The translations under genes were made by a program, and so were the position numbers. Positions 46,589-57,875 of a DNA stretch of 60,000 nt are shown here, piece by piece (the stretch's first letter is position 1; every line of letters begins with the position of its first letter). The DNA comes from Cryptomeria japonica (Eukaryota; Streptophyta; Pinopsida; Cupressales; Cupressaceae): positions 915,413,340-915,473,339 of the forward strand of contig NC_081409.1 of the NCBI RefSeq assembly GCF_030272615.1, read 5' to 3'. The notes below the pieces were generated by a model. The model was not told the origin of the DNA, searched no databases, and saw only the letters and a program-made list of their open reading frames with translations.

Positions 46589-49020
46589 TGTAATGTCCCA
46601 CCAAGAAACCCCGAAGGGATAAAACTAAAACTCAAGAATAGAGTGCAAATATAATTTTTTTGAAAGTTAAAACAAAATAATGATACAATGAGTTAATCAT
46701 TAAGTTCAGATTACACAACGAAAGACTTAAATAATACCTAAAGAGTTTGCCAAGGAGATTACTTGATTCAACACTTAACTCAGCTTATGCTAATTAATCC
46801 AATTAAGTTGATTAACTTAATGACATTAATACTTTAAACAAGGATAAATTCTTTCGGTAAGTTAAGATTATAGATAACATGAGAAGTTAATCCATTCAAA
46901 TTTAACCATACATTTCATTCAATCATGCATACAAAGCATATGCTATGCATCTAATTCCTTACAAACTTTAATTGCATCATAAACTAATGAATACTTTCCA
47001 TTATACCAACCTACATTCTTCATGATCCATATTACTACATTTAATAATATAAGCTCTACATACATGCATTTAAGATTAACATCATCTAATCCACATTATA
47101 TATTTTAACCATAAATGTCATATGTACATGCTAAATAAAAAGGAAACATATGAACAAAAATACCACATAACACCAAATTGATATTGGAGTTCACCCCTAG
47201 TGAGCTACATCTCTAGGTCTGTTCAACTGCAAGACCCCTCTGATAAATAATAAGGTGAAGATTACATAAGGTTCACATCATTTACATCCTTCCATCAAGG
47301 CATACATAAACCAATAATACATACGACCACATTGGTCCAATAGATACGTGAATGATCCTAGAAAAGGAAAAGGATCCATCTGAGCATGATAAGAAGCAAT
47401 CTCAAAAGAACAACTGGAGCACCCACGAAACTAAGTCCTCGCAACCTATCATAAGCAACCCATGGTCTAACATGAATAACAGGTTCTCACAAGGGCATAA
47501 ACAACCAGATATGAATCCACAATAGTGCTCCTAACAAAGACCACTCAACTGCACATTACTGAACATAAGAGACAAGTGTCATCACATAACTTGGTATGAC
47601 TACCTTGGTAGGCTTCCATATGTTCCAACCCCATCCACTGGGTTACCCTGGCAACCTTTCCTGAACCTCCAGCCCATCCAAGTCTCATGTGGACCCAACA
47701 CATCCTTTCGTGAAGACAAGGTTGTTGGTTTGTCATTTCAGGCCTTCTCACTACATGTCGAGTCTGTACTAGCCCTCATCCCATGCGTGAGGCACAATTA
47801 TCTTACTTAGTGTTTTCATTAAATAAACTCTCTAATATGCTATTAGGTTATCACTTGTTTAGACAAATTTTCGATGGGTTACCCTACAACCACTTTGGGC
47901 GCGGCCCCTACTCGAAAGCCACTTTCCCATATGACACTAGACCATAATCAAATGAACTCCTACACCAAGGAATACACCAGGACAAGCATACAAAGTTCAA
48001 TACGGTAGGAATACCTACTTGGCCAAACAAGTCTTCATACGAGGTGCACTGACTGATGGTTCCCTGACTAGGGACATGACCAACTATAGTCAACCACAAA
48101 ACAACACCCAACACTCACATAGCTGGACATGACCATATACAAACAATCACAAGAGAACAGTCCAAAATTTGAGATCAAGAACATAAGCAGATTCCAAAAT
48201 AAACATAGGACAATATCCACCAATCACAATCAAGGACTTTCCATTTCTTAATCAAATGCGAATACATAAAATTAAACATGCATAGACATAAATCGGAAAA
48301 GACAATCTTCTTCCATATCGTTAAAACATTACAATCGATCCAGTTTCTTAATAGATCTAATTTGATTGTGATTTGTCTACCTTGTCTAAGTACATGTCAC
48401 TCAAGGTTTACTAACTCACTATAATTCATTTTGCATCATAAAATAATATAATCACTTCGTCATGAGTTTTCAAACCAAAATCACATTACTATAATTATAA
48501 TATATGCAGAACACACAATGATATAAAATCAAATATACATTAATCAACTAAAATATGATATTTATTTTTCAAAATAGAACATCATTTCATACTGGTTTGA
48601 AAACAATTTATCTAAACTTATCCTTTCCAGAACCAAGTTACACTTTCCAGAATATGAAAATATATATTTAAAGAAACTAAAATAGATAAACATTTCCCAA
48701 ATTAACAAAATATTTCCTTGCATATATTTAAAATATACAAACTAAAATATCAATATCAATATCAATATATATATATATATATATATATACAATAATTAAT
48801 AAATTAAAAATTGAATATCAATTAATGTATAGTTATTAACATATATTTAATTAATAATAAACTAAGCACCAAATATTATTTAATAAACTTGAATTAAATA
48901 ATATTTAAAAACTTTATTTAAAAATATAAATATTCTTATTTTTATTTTTGTTGAAACACAAAATAACAAATTTTATGGGGTAGACCCATGTGCCCCATTC
49001 CCCCCCCCCTTTTCCCAACG
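46589..49020 (-). repeat. Minus-strand LTR and AT-rich DNA, right end not located
   Basis: Begins TGTAATGTCCCACCAAG next to the primer site, so it is the 3' edge of a 5' LTR on the minus strand. Very AT-rich with (AT)n at ~48766-48790. No coding frame. A matching TTACA end could be at several points to the right, so the LTR length is unknown. Confidence 0.5.
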
Positions 49021-49058
49021 GACTGCTATGGCCGCAGACACTACCATTGGTAGTGCTG

Positions 49059-49215
49059 CTACCAAATGGTAGTAGACCACTACCATTGGTGCTACCATAG
49101 GGTAGCATACCGCTACCTTTAGTAGCACTGCTACCATATGGTAGTTGGCCGCTACCTTGGGTAGCGCTGCTACCATATGGTAGTAGTTTGCTACCCTCGG
49201 TAGCACTGCTACCAT
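49059..49215. repeat. 39-bp palindromic minisatellite
   Basis: Units at 49059 (33 bp), 49092, 49131, 49170 (39 bp each) and a partial at 49209. Each begins CTACCATATGGTAG-like, a 14-bp perfect palindrome in two units, then GCTACC...GGTAGC-type inverted words. GC is far above the AT-rich flanks. The minus strand happens to be open, encoding LPYGSSAT repeats; this follows from the 39-bp (13-codon) period. Confidence 0.92.
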
Positions 49216-49219
49216 CCCA

Positions 49220-51055
49220 CATGGTGGGGTCTTCCCGTGACATGGGGGTAATATTTTTTTTAATATATTATATATATATATAAAACAAAAAACCCAAAAC
49301 ACCCGATTTCTAGGTGATGCTCTGCAAAATAGACAATGGCTAGACAAAAGTCTGTGGTGGAATAACAAACAAAACACAAGAGACAAATGTTAGTGTTAAT
49401 CAACCAAAAACTAATCTAAGCAGGCATATCAAAAGAGACACTAAAAACAGGGTGAAATATTTAACAATCAAAGTAAATACAACAAGGCATCTTCAAATGC
49501 CTTTTAACATGCTCTTAGCTCCTTCTCCCTTGTTCCTCTCCTCTCCAAGTTCCAAATTAGTGTAGCTCTCAACAGCTTTTTGCACTATGGATGCCTTATG
49601 GAGGTTCAAGATTGAAATGTTTTAACTATGCTATGCAAGTGTAAAACAGACTAATTAGACATATTATAAAAATAAACTAAGATTTATTTATTTTAGTCCA
49701 AAATGACAATATATTTGATTTATGCTAAATGCTCTCTCTAAAATTCACTATAGATTAAATGCACACAAGTTTTCAGGATCTGGATTATGAAGAAATGGGC
49801 TTTATTTATAGAAAAAATGGAGCAATGGATGGTTGAGATTGAGTAATCTCAACAAGGGTTAGGATTGAATGATATTCAATCCATGTGAGGGCTTTCAACC
49901 CAATCCCAGGATGACAAGTGTCAACATCAGATGAGTTGAGAGGAGAGGGAATAAGCATTTAATGCTTGACATGACCTGAGAGTTAACTTAGGAGTTAAGA
50001 TCAATGTTGGGTTGAGTGAATAAATTTATTATCCAAAGGACAATACTTTTATCCAATGGATAAATTCTTGTGCAAAGGTTAAAGGGATAACCACGGTCAA
50101 AGCAATAAATGCTTGAGGAGACACATGGGTCACATGAGGGTTGAGTTAGGGCTTAACCATAAATGGTCATGTAAGAGCCATAAGTGGTTTGGAAGACTTT
50201 AGAGGTTAATTTGTTGAACACACAAAGCATTTAATGATTTTCAAAGACTTTGAAGTCTTTGAGAAGTGATTCCAAGTTGCTTAGGAATGTGACAATAATT
50301 AGGAGATGGATTAGGCTAATTAGGAAGGGTTTAGAAGAATCTAGAAGGGGGTTAGGTTTGCAAGTGGGTTTGGTGGTTGAGGGAAAATAAGATTTTAATT
50401 AAAATAAAATTGATTTATTTCAACTTGTGGTTGCAACTTGCATTTGTAGGAAAATGCAAGTGGGGGGGGAATGATTTAAATAAATATTTTTAATTATAAA
50501 TTCAAAAGAGGAAAAGGCGAATTTAAATTGAATAAATAAGATTTATTCATTTAATTGATTTGAATTTGGTTTTAATGAATTAATTGAAATAAATTGAAAG
50601 AAATTGAATAATTTATTTAATTAATAGAAGAATGTTTGAAGATGAATTAATTAAATATTAATTTAATTAACTGATGGCTAGTGGGTTTTTAATCAAATAA
50701 ATAGCAAATATTCATTTAATTAAACTGGACAGATTTATGTGACTACATTTGCTCCTCTTTGAGACGGTGCAGTTTATCACGTCGTTTCAAAGAAAGAGAA
50801 ATAAGTGTGAAGAAATATGCCCCATAAATGTTAATTTAGTGGGTGGTATGCCCCCTAGAGAGATGGGCCAAATTTTTTGAAAAATCAGGAGATCTCTCAA
50901 AAAAGAATGAAAATCGGCAGGGTGGTAGAAGAGAAGATTTTAGCAATATTGGTGAAAAATAGACGAAATCGAAGATAAAATAGAGAAATGGGAGGCTCAG
51001 GAAGTTCACGGGGACCATGACGGTGAACTGGGTGAAATTAGGGTTACAACAGAGG
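49220..51055. other. Non-coding DNA, partly LTR-like
   Basis: AT-rich with AATTAAT-type words at 50480-50720 and G runs (50462-50469). No gene recognised. May include the remainder of the LTR beginning at 46589. Confidence 0.4.
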
Positions 51056-51056
51056 G

Positions 51057-51063
51057 TATATAT
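51057..51063 (+). promoter_or_regulatory. Possible TATA box of the plant-mobile-domain gene
   Basis: TATATAT lies 98 bp before the ATG at 51161, with an inverted repeat AGTTCAC/GTGAACT at 51003-51029 just upstream. Spacing fits a plant promoter; not tested. Confidence 0.35.
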
Positions 51064-51160
51064 GGGGAGGAAGGGGTGAAAACAGGGTCATTTGCATTTG
51101 CGTCCATAGTGAAAATTGAGCTCTGGTTTTGACTTTTTGGAAGAGCAAGGAGTAGTCAGG

Positions 51161-53836
51161 ATGTCGATTCCCATAGCAGAGCACTGATTAGAGCGAGTCT
51201 ATCAATTCCAGCGACCAGACAACTACGCACCAGCGGTATGCGAATTTGAATTTTTCAATTTCATGCATTTTTGATAGGTTTTTGGCTAGGTCCAAGTTGA
51301 GTCAAGACAATAGCACTAAAACTAGCACTGTTGTCAACTAAATTAGTGCTATGGTGTTGCTATAGCGCTATTAGATAACGGTTTTAGTGCTTTTGTCAAG
51401 TCTAGCGCTTTTGCATAGTCGATTTAGCGCTATTGTCCTTTTAGCACTATTGAGTAGTTGATTGAGCGCTTGTGTGGTGATGTTGCTCTATTGCATAGCC
51501 AGTATAGCACTATTGTTGGTTTAGCGCTATTGAGTAGTTGATTTAGTGCTTTGGTCAGCCCTTTAGCACTTTTGTGTGTAGAATAGCGCTTTTGTTTAGG
51601 AAAATAAATGCCCTAGTGTGCGTGAACAAGAATCTCCGAATGCCAATGATGGATGGATGAAGATGGAAGGAGAGAGTTGTTTTGAGCCATAGTAGTCCTG
51701 ATGAGACTTACATCATTAGGATAAATGCCTGTTGTAGTCTAGGTGTACCATGATTGTTTACCTGTTGAGACCCGAAGATACTTGATCAAAGTATCTGTTG
51801 ATAGTCTAGGTTTAAACTTAAGAAATTTGAAATAAAACAGCTGATGATGATGGTTAATGCACATGTGAAGGAGGATCTTCGCGTTTTACAGATGCACGAG
51901 AGGCATCCCGCCACACAGGTGCTACGTGATCAGTTGACAGAGGCCGAGGTGGATTGCATTGCAGTGACAGGCCTATTTGATGTTATGTATATGCCCGTGA
52001 TTCAGATGAATTGCGGGTTGATCACAGCATTGGTAGAGCGATGGCATAGTGAGACATGCACGTTTCACTTGGCGCAGGGAGAGATGACAGTGACATTGGA
52101 GGATATATGGTGCATCCTGCACATTCCTATTTGAGGAGAGCAAGTGAGCTATGACCGAGCTTGGGGGACAACAACAGTGCAAAGATTCTTTGAGGAGGAT
52201 GTCTTTATTAATGACGAATTGATAGCTAGGAGGATATAGCAACCTTATATGAGCCTTTACCAGTAGTGTTGTCAGGGATTGTTGGGGGACTACTATGTCT
52301 AGATCGACGATCGCATGGACTTGCTATTGGTTTGGGTCAGGTGATCGATCAGATGATTACAGAGGGGACCTGGTTTGCATGGGGACCGTGCATGCTATCA
52401 CACTTATATTGGGAGTTACATGAGGTAGCATACCGAGGGATGGGCTCATTGGGAGTGGGTATCACGTTGTTGCATATCTGGGCCTAGGAGCATTTACCGG
52501 TGACACGACCAGTTAGACTGAGATTTAGGGCAGTGGACCAGCCCTATGTATATATGTATGGAGGTATGATGAGTCAGCCCCACATGGGGAAGTTAGAGTG
52601 GTGGCGGCGGGCACTTGATGATTTGGATACAGTGATCTAGAGGCCATATATTGAGTGTGATCTAAAGGCATTTCCATATGTGTTCATAACACGATACCTC
52701 ATTGGTAGGAAAGCCTACAATGTGGAGAGACAGCTTCCTGGTAGAGTGTTGAGGCAATTTGGGCGGCGATAAGGATTGCCTAGTGGATCAAGAGAGTATG
52801 CATAGGTGGTACGAGAGAGGTACTTGTGGGGACCAGTGTTACCCTATGATTAGGCATTGATAGAGTTCCACACATTACAGGCGAGACCATGGCATATGAG
52901 GTCGAGGATGGTAGATGCAGGAGTGTCAAAGGAGTATACACAATATATTACGGTGCATTCGATTCCTCAGATATCAAATCCGGCAGAGCAGATTCCTGAT
53001 TTTGAGGAGGATAGGAGACGGAGACGAAGGAGGAGGGGAGGTTGTGAAGTAGTAGGTGGACGAGGGAGAGGGGATGGGGGTGATGGGGATGGAGGAGGTA
53101 GTGATGGAGGAAGAGGAGGAGGAGGTGAGGGTTTTGGAGGAGGTGGTGGATCCACAGGTGGAGGTGGGGCTGGTGGATGGTTACAACGGATAGGGAGAGG
53201 TGGGAAGCCATTGCGGCTATCTCAGGGACCTTTGATGCAGAGAGGTGTGAGACTAGGTGGCAGGGATGTAGGTGAGGGACAAGCACCGATGGAGACAGGG
53301 GAGGGAGCCACTAGAGAGGAAGCTACTGGAGAGGCACCTATGGATACAGGGGAGGGAGGTACTGGTAGGGATCTGTGGGATCATATGATAGGATATTTGT
53401 AGACTCGCATAGAGGGTTTGGAGGTAGAGGTGGTTGCTGGTCATGTGTAGCTATTTGCACGTGAGTCAGAGCTGACTATGGTATTGCGGGAGAGAGATGA
53501 TGTGGTGGAGAGATTGGCGGAGCTACTGGAGAGAGTCCAAGTTGGAGTAGGAGCACAAGGTCCTACTAGGGAGGTGATGAGGGAGATTCGGTGAGCATAG
53601 ACTGAGATAGAGTATTGGCAGGGTTTATATGAGTAGGTGGTGCCAGCTAGTCAGCGAGCACTGAGCTATTCACAGATGCGTCGGGCGAGATCAGAGCAGT
53701 CTCAGAGGATGCAGAGCAGTGAGGGTGTGATGGGTCCTCCATGGAGAGATAGGTCAGGTGATGCAGGGGCTAGTGGGGGAGCAGGTGGTGATGGTGGTAA
53801 TGATGGTGTAGCATCTGGTCAGAGTGGTATTTGAGA
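51161..53836 (+). pseudogene. Plant mobile domain (PMD/aminotransferase-like) gene, pseudogene
   Basis: PMD proteins are plant-specific, shared between transposable elements and MAIN-type silencing factors. Presumed exon 1: ATG 51161, MSIPIAEH, TGA at 51185, LERVYQFQRPDNYAPA, then a GT at 51236. Exon 2 resumes by 51844: QVLRDQLTEAEVDCIAVTGL, ALVERWHSETCTFHLAQGEM, TVTLEDIWCILHIPI (PMD core), frame 1. A frameshift near 52240 moves to frame 0: VLSGIVGGLLCLDRRSHGLA, FAWGPCMLSHLYWELHEV, AFPYVFITRYLIGRKAY, FHTLQARPWHMRSRMV. Then RRRRRRRR, a Gly/Arg-rich run (53060-53170), a Thr/Glu/Gly block and a Ser/Gln-rich end at 53836. About ten stops, most at Trp, Gln or Arg codons. Confidence 0.75.
51312..51590 (+). 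repeat. Degenerate AGCGCT array in the presumed PMD intron
   Basis: Fourteen AGYRCT hexamers in 279 bp, embedded in a loose TTTAGCGCTATTG unit. Six are AGCGCT, five AGCACT (51312, 51324, 51443, 51506, 51565) and three AGTGCT (51345, 51386, 51545). Both variants are single CpG transitions of AGCGCT. Confidence 0.85.
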
Positions 53837-55912
53837 GAGCATTTTATATGTATGTTTTTACATTGTTATTTGGGACTGTGTCTTGGATGGCTCTTGGTAG
53901 CCGATATTTTGGACTTCATTGTACTCTGATACATGTATGTTTTTGGTGATATGATATGATATATATGAGGAGATTTCCATATTTTATGATGATATGCATG
54001 TTGATATGTATGGATTTTATGCAGGATGATGATCTCATGATTTAGGCTTAGATGGATAGTTGTATTTGCGATATGTATGCATTGATGAGATGACTCCTAT
54101 ATGTATGTTGCATGATGATGTAGTCCTACATGATGTCGATATGCATTTTTGATGAATGTGATGCTAATATGTGGATGCAGGTTGATATATGTGTGCATGA
54201 TGTGTTGGTGATGTAATGCTTTATGTATGTAATGCTATGATGATTATGTATGCATATGATGATATCGACAATATCTTTCTCTTTATGGTAAATTGATGAT
54301 AAGATAATGATATGCAATGATGTTGATGTAATGTGTTAAAATAAATGAATTTATCTATGTAAATACATCTAGATGGTTTTTAGATGAATGCGATATGGAT
54401 AAAAAAATGTAAAGTACAAATGTTTATACGATGATTTCTAAATGACTGCATATGTATAATGTATAAACCAATGTTAATATAGATGGTTCTATGAGCTAAA
54501 TGACAAATGTGAAGTGAAATGATAACATAATGATAATGCAACTCATGGGTAATGAATAACTACACCTTAATACAATTTAAAAGGATAATGAATGTTTTCT
54601 TAACAAATCTTAAATGGTACTAAATGAATGCATCTGTAATGGCTAATCATGGTAGTAAATGCAAATAAGGATAATTTTATCATATAAATGAATCTAAATG
54701 TCATGAGTGTGTAATGATGAAATGATATAATGATACTAATTCAAGTAATTGAGAATAGACTATATGTAGTAAGTGCAACTAAATGATATTAAATGTACGC
54801 TAATGAATGGCTAAAAATTTCAATAAAGCTATCTGCAAGTACATGATAATGAACTCGGTTTTATGAAAATGCAACTAAATGTAACGAAATGATGATGTGA
54901 TTATGATAGATGAATGCAAGGTTGTTTTAAACTTTGCATGATGCACTGACGATTTATCGGAATACTCTGTCGTGATTGTATCCAAGACCCACTCAATTTT
55001 CATATAACTGCTCATATTAATTTTGTTCACACTTGCATACAAAACGATGCATGGATGTGTGATATGCAACGAAATGCAATATAAACAGATGAGATGTAAT
55101 GACGATCCATAGTACTTTATTTTCATCATTGAGCTTAAAAATGTTGTAAGAAAATACAAGCAACTTGACATAATGATTCAAGATGACCTAAGTATTTCTT
55201 ACATGGATTTTGATATAGCAAGTTAATACAAGCAACTTGATATAATGGATCAAGTTGTCCTAAGTATTGTTTGCGGAACAGACAAAGATTATCTCCTTTC
55301 ATGCATGACTTGGAAAATCCTCCTTGATCTTTTGCCGATCATATCCTGAGACTAGTTCATACCGTAATAAGAGATAAATCACTATCAAGCATGGATGAGG
55401 AAGTAGGAACCAAAGATGGAGCATGTACCTGCAAGCAGACAACATATATAAAGAATAAAGAATATGGACCCTCGACAATGGTTCATGTTCATATGGTCGA
55501 GGTATACACTATAGTCAGTAAGCCGTAGTGATCTATGACTGTATTTGTGCATATGATCACGTAACTTAGTGAACTTCCCATGTAGACACCATTAGTAAAT
55601 GCCACATTACTTCATTGGAATTATTCGCAGAAGGCATACAAATAATGTTGTAGGAACCATCTCAACCACTCTAATCACTTGTGGATATCCCAGAGTAACG
55701 TAGGAACCTGATATATATAAATGAATGAATAACCTATAAATCAGCCAAGTATTTGATAGCTTTAAACATAATTTTCTTGTCAAAGAAAATGTCATTTTGT
55801 CTTTGTTTTGGTAAGGAAGGATGCATCCTTGTTTAGACAGTTTGCATGTCGATGTTGATTGTTGGGTTGATGTGATAAGTGGTCATCATTTGAGTATTTC
55901 CCAATGTTTGTT
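53837..55912. other. Low-complexity ATG/GAT-rich non-coding stretch
   Basis: From 53930 to about 54900 the text is dominated by GATGATATG, ATGTATG and AAATGAATG words without a strict period. 54900-55912 has no recognised gene. Confidence 0.55.
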
Positions 55913-57555
55913 TGTGTATCATCGTAAATTGTACACACTTGCTAGGGTGGTACAATTTCACACCTAGTTTAGCACCCGCCTTGGCGCATTTTGCATTTTG
56001 CATTGCATTTCCCCTTTAGCACTTAATTAATCAAATTAATTAGGTCTAAGGTTCTATTTTATCACCTCCCACATCATAAGGTTGGGCCCTTTCATTAAAG
56101 TGTGCCCTTTTCATTTTATTCCTCCTATACATCATTTAATCAAAAACCCTAATTAAGTCCTATTTTGAACTTGGGGGCTTGATTTCGGGGGTCAAAACAT
56201 CTCGAAATCATCTGTAACTTCGGGATTCTCTCTAAAATCATCATATCCGACGGCCCTGAAAATTTGGTGAAAAGTCGTCGGGACCATGGCGCCTGGAGTG
56301 CACATGGTCCCGGACATTTTTCTCAAAATTTTAGGAGCACGATCCAATCATAAAATAAAGCTTAACCCCAAGAAATTGGCAGGATATTCAATCTCTAGGT
56401 CGGCCAAAAGTTGAAATTAAGACCTAGGGTTTCCTACATAAGAGCTCTCTTTCTTCATTTGAAAGGATCGGAATTTTGGGCTTTGGAGGACCTTCTATGC
56501 AGCGAAAGAGCAGATCTTTGAAGACTTCAATAACATTCAACATCCATCCATCAATCATTCATCAATTTCATTCATTTAGGGCTTGGGAGACATTGAAGAA
56601 CAATAGGAGATTACCGACTGAAGATTGGCTTGTACTCCTCCCTTGAGGGTTGGGTATGATTTCATGTTGTTTTCATGTCTTTGCATAAGCTTCAATATAT
56701 CCTTTATTCATGCTTTAGATCACTTTGCATCTCGATTTAGAGCATTTACATTACCATTTACAAGCAATTAGGGTTTACTTTCTAGGTTGCTCTAGTTTGC
56801 TTTCTTGCATTTTAGGATCTTGCACACACACAAGGTCTGCACACACAATACATTTTACAATACAACTTGGCTATTCGTGGAGGTGGAAATCACCGAAGTG
56901 GGGGTTTGACTAAGACAAAACCCTATATAGCCGCCCACCACACCTTTTCAGATATAAGTGCAGGTTTCGGAATTCGGACGATGCCGCAAGTTGCAGATCC
57001 AGGAGAAGCAGACTGAGACCGACCAACACACCAAGTTTCAGAGAAAAAGACTAGGACAAGGGTGTGGGGCGCCCTGGTCCTCCCAGGACAGGGGCGCTGG
57101 GCGCCCTGGTCCTCCTGACAGACAGCATTTTCAGCATTTTTGACAGCTTTTCCAGAGTGCAAAAACAGCAGTTTCCGAAGCAGTTTCAGGGGCAGAATCA
57201 GGACAGTGGCACCCGCACCCCCGTCCCAAACATTTTCATTCATATTTTAACACCGGGTATGCATTTACATTCTTTTCTTGTCCTTGTGTTTACAGCTTTC
57301 CATCATTTAAGTTCAATTCTGTAATCTTGTTATTAGTTCATACTTGCACTTTGGGGTTAGGGATTGAACTTGCATCATTTTATCTTTCAATTACAACAAA
57401 GGAATAGAAATCCTAATAGGTAGCTCGTGGCTCTCTCTTCCACAAAAAGAAGTAGCCAATTGTGTGATACCTCTAGGCTCTTTCGTATTCCACAAATGTG
57501 TGATTGAAAGTGAGATTAGGGCATGTTTGCTTAGTGTCACTTTTTCCCCTACACA
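55913..57555 (+). repeat. 5' LTR of a Ty3/gypsy element (1643 bp)
   Basis: Starts TGTGTA at 55913 and ends TACACA at 57550-57555, a perfect 6-bp terminal inverted repeat, with the primer site five bases further. It includes a GC-rich island (57060-57120) holding a 17-bp direct repeat GGGCGCCCTGGTCCTCC at 57067 and 57099. The partner LTR lies beyond the right edge. Confidence 0.82.
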
Positions 57556-57559
57556 TTTT

Positions 57560-57577
57560 TGGTGAACCCGACGTGAA
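57560..57577 (+). other. Putative primer-binding site
   Basis: TGGTGAACCCGACGTGAA begins with TGG, complementary to a tRNA CCA end, right after the LTR. I cannot name the tRNA with confidence. Confidence 0.65.
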
Positions 57578-57617
57578 CTCCTCTAATTCTAATTTATGTT
57601 GTCAAATTTGAGTGTTT

Positions 57618-57857
57618 ATGCTATTTACAAGTTTTAATTTCTTGCAAGATTCAAAAAATTTAGAGGAAATTTTCGCTAAAACCCTAATTTTTCAATTCAA
57701 AGTTGAACTTGTGGATAGCTTAATTGGGATCAATAATTTCAAATCTGATTTAGGAACTCATTTGAATCATAAATTTCATTTTCTAAATCTACATTCTAAG
57801 TGCTTGCATTGGTTAAAATTAAATATTTCCTTCTATTTTGCATGTGTTATCATTTGA
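57618..57857 (+). CDS. Possible small leader frame
   Basis: ATG 57618 opens 79 codons (MLFTSFNFLQDSKNLEEIFA...), ending 19 bp before the large frame. No family recognised. It may be a leader peptide or a chance open frame between primer site and the first gene. Confidence 0.25.
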   Translation: MLFTSFNFLQDSKNLEEIFAKTLIFQFKVELVDSLIGINNFKSDLGTHLNHKFHFLNLHSKCLHWLKLNISFYFACVII

Positions 57858-57875
57858 AAGAGGAAAATTGTTGTC

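Noticed and set aside
48914-49386. Minus-strand frame with LPYGSSAT repeats as a structural protein
   Set aside because: Open only because the minisatellite period is 39 bp; the flanks are non-coding.
52948-53286. Minus-strand His/Leu/Pro-rich frames
   Set aside because: Antisense shadow of the Arg/Gly-rich tail of the PMD gene.
57000-57324. Frames in the GC-rich island (61-106 codons, both strands)
   Set aside because: They lie within the LTR leader, overlap on both strands and match no family.
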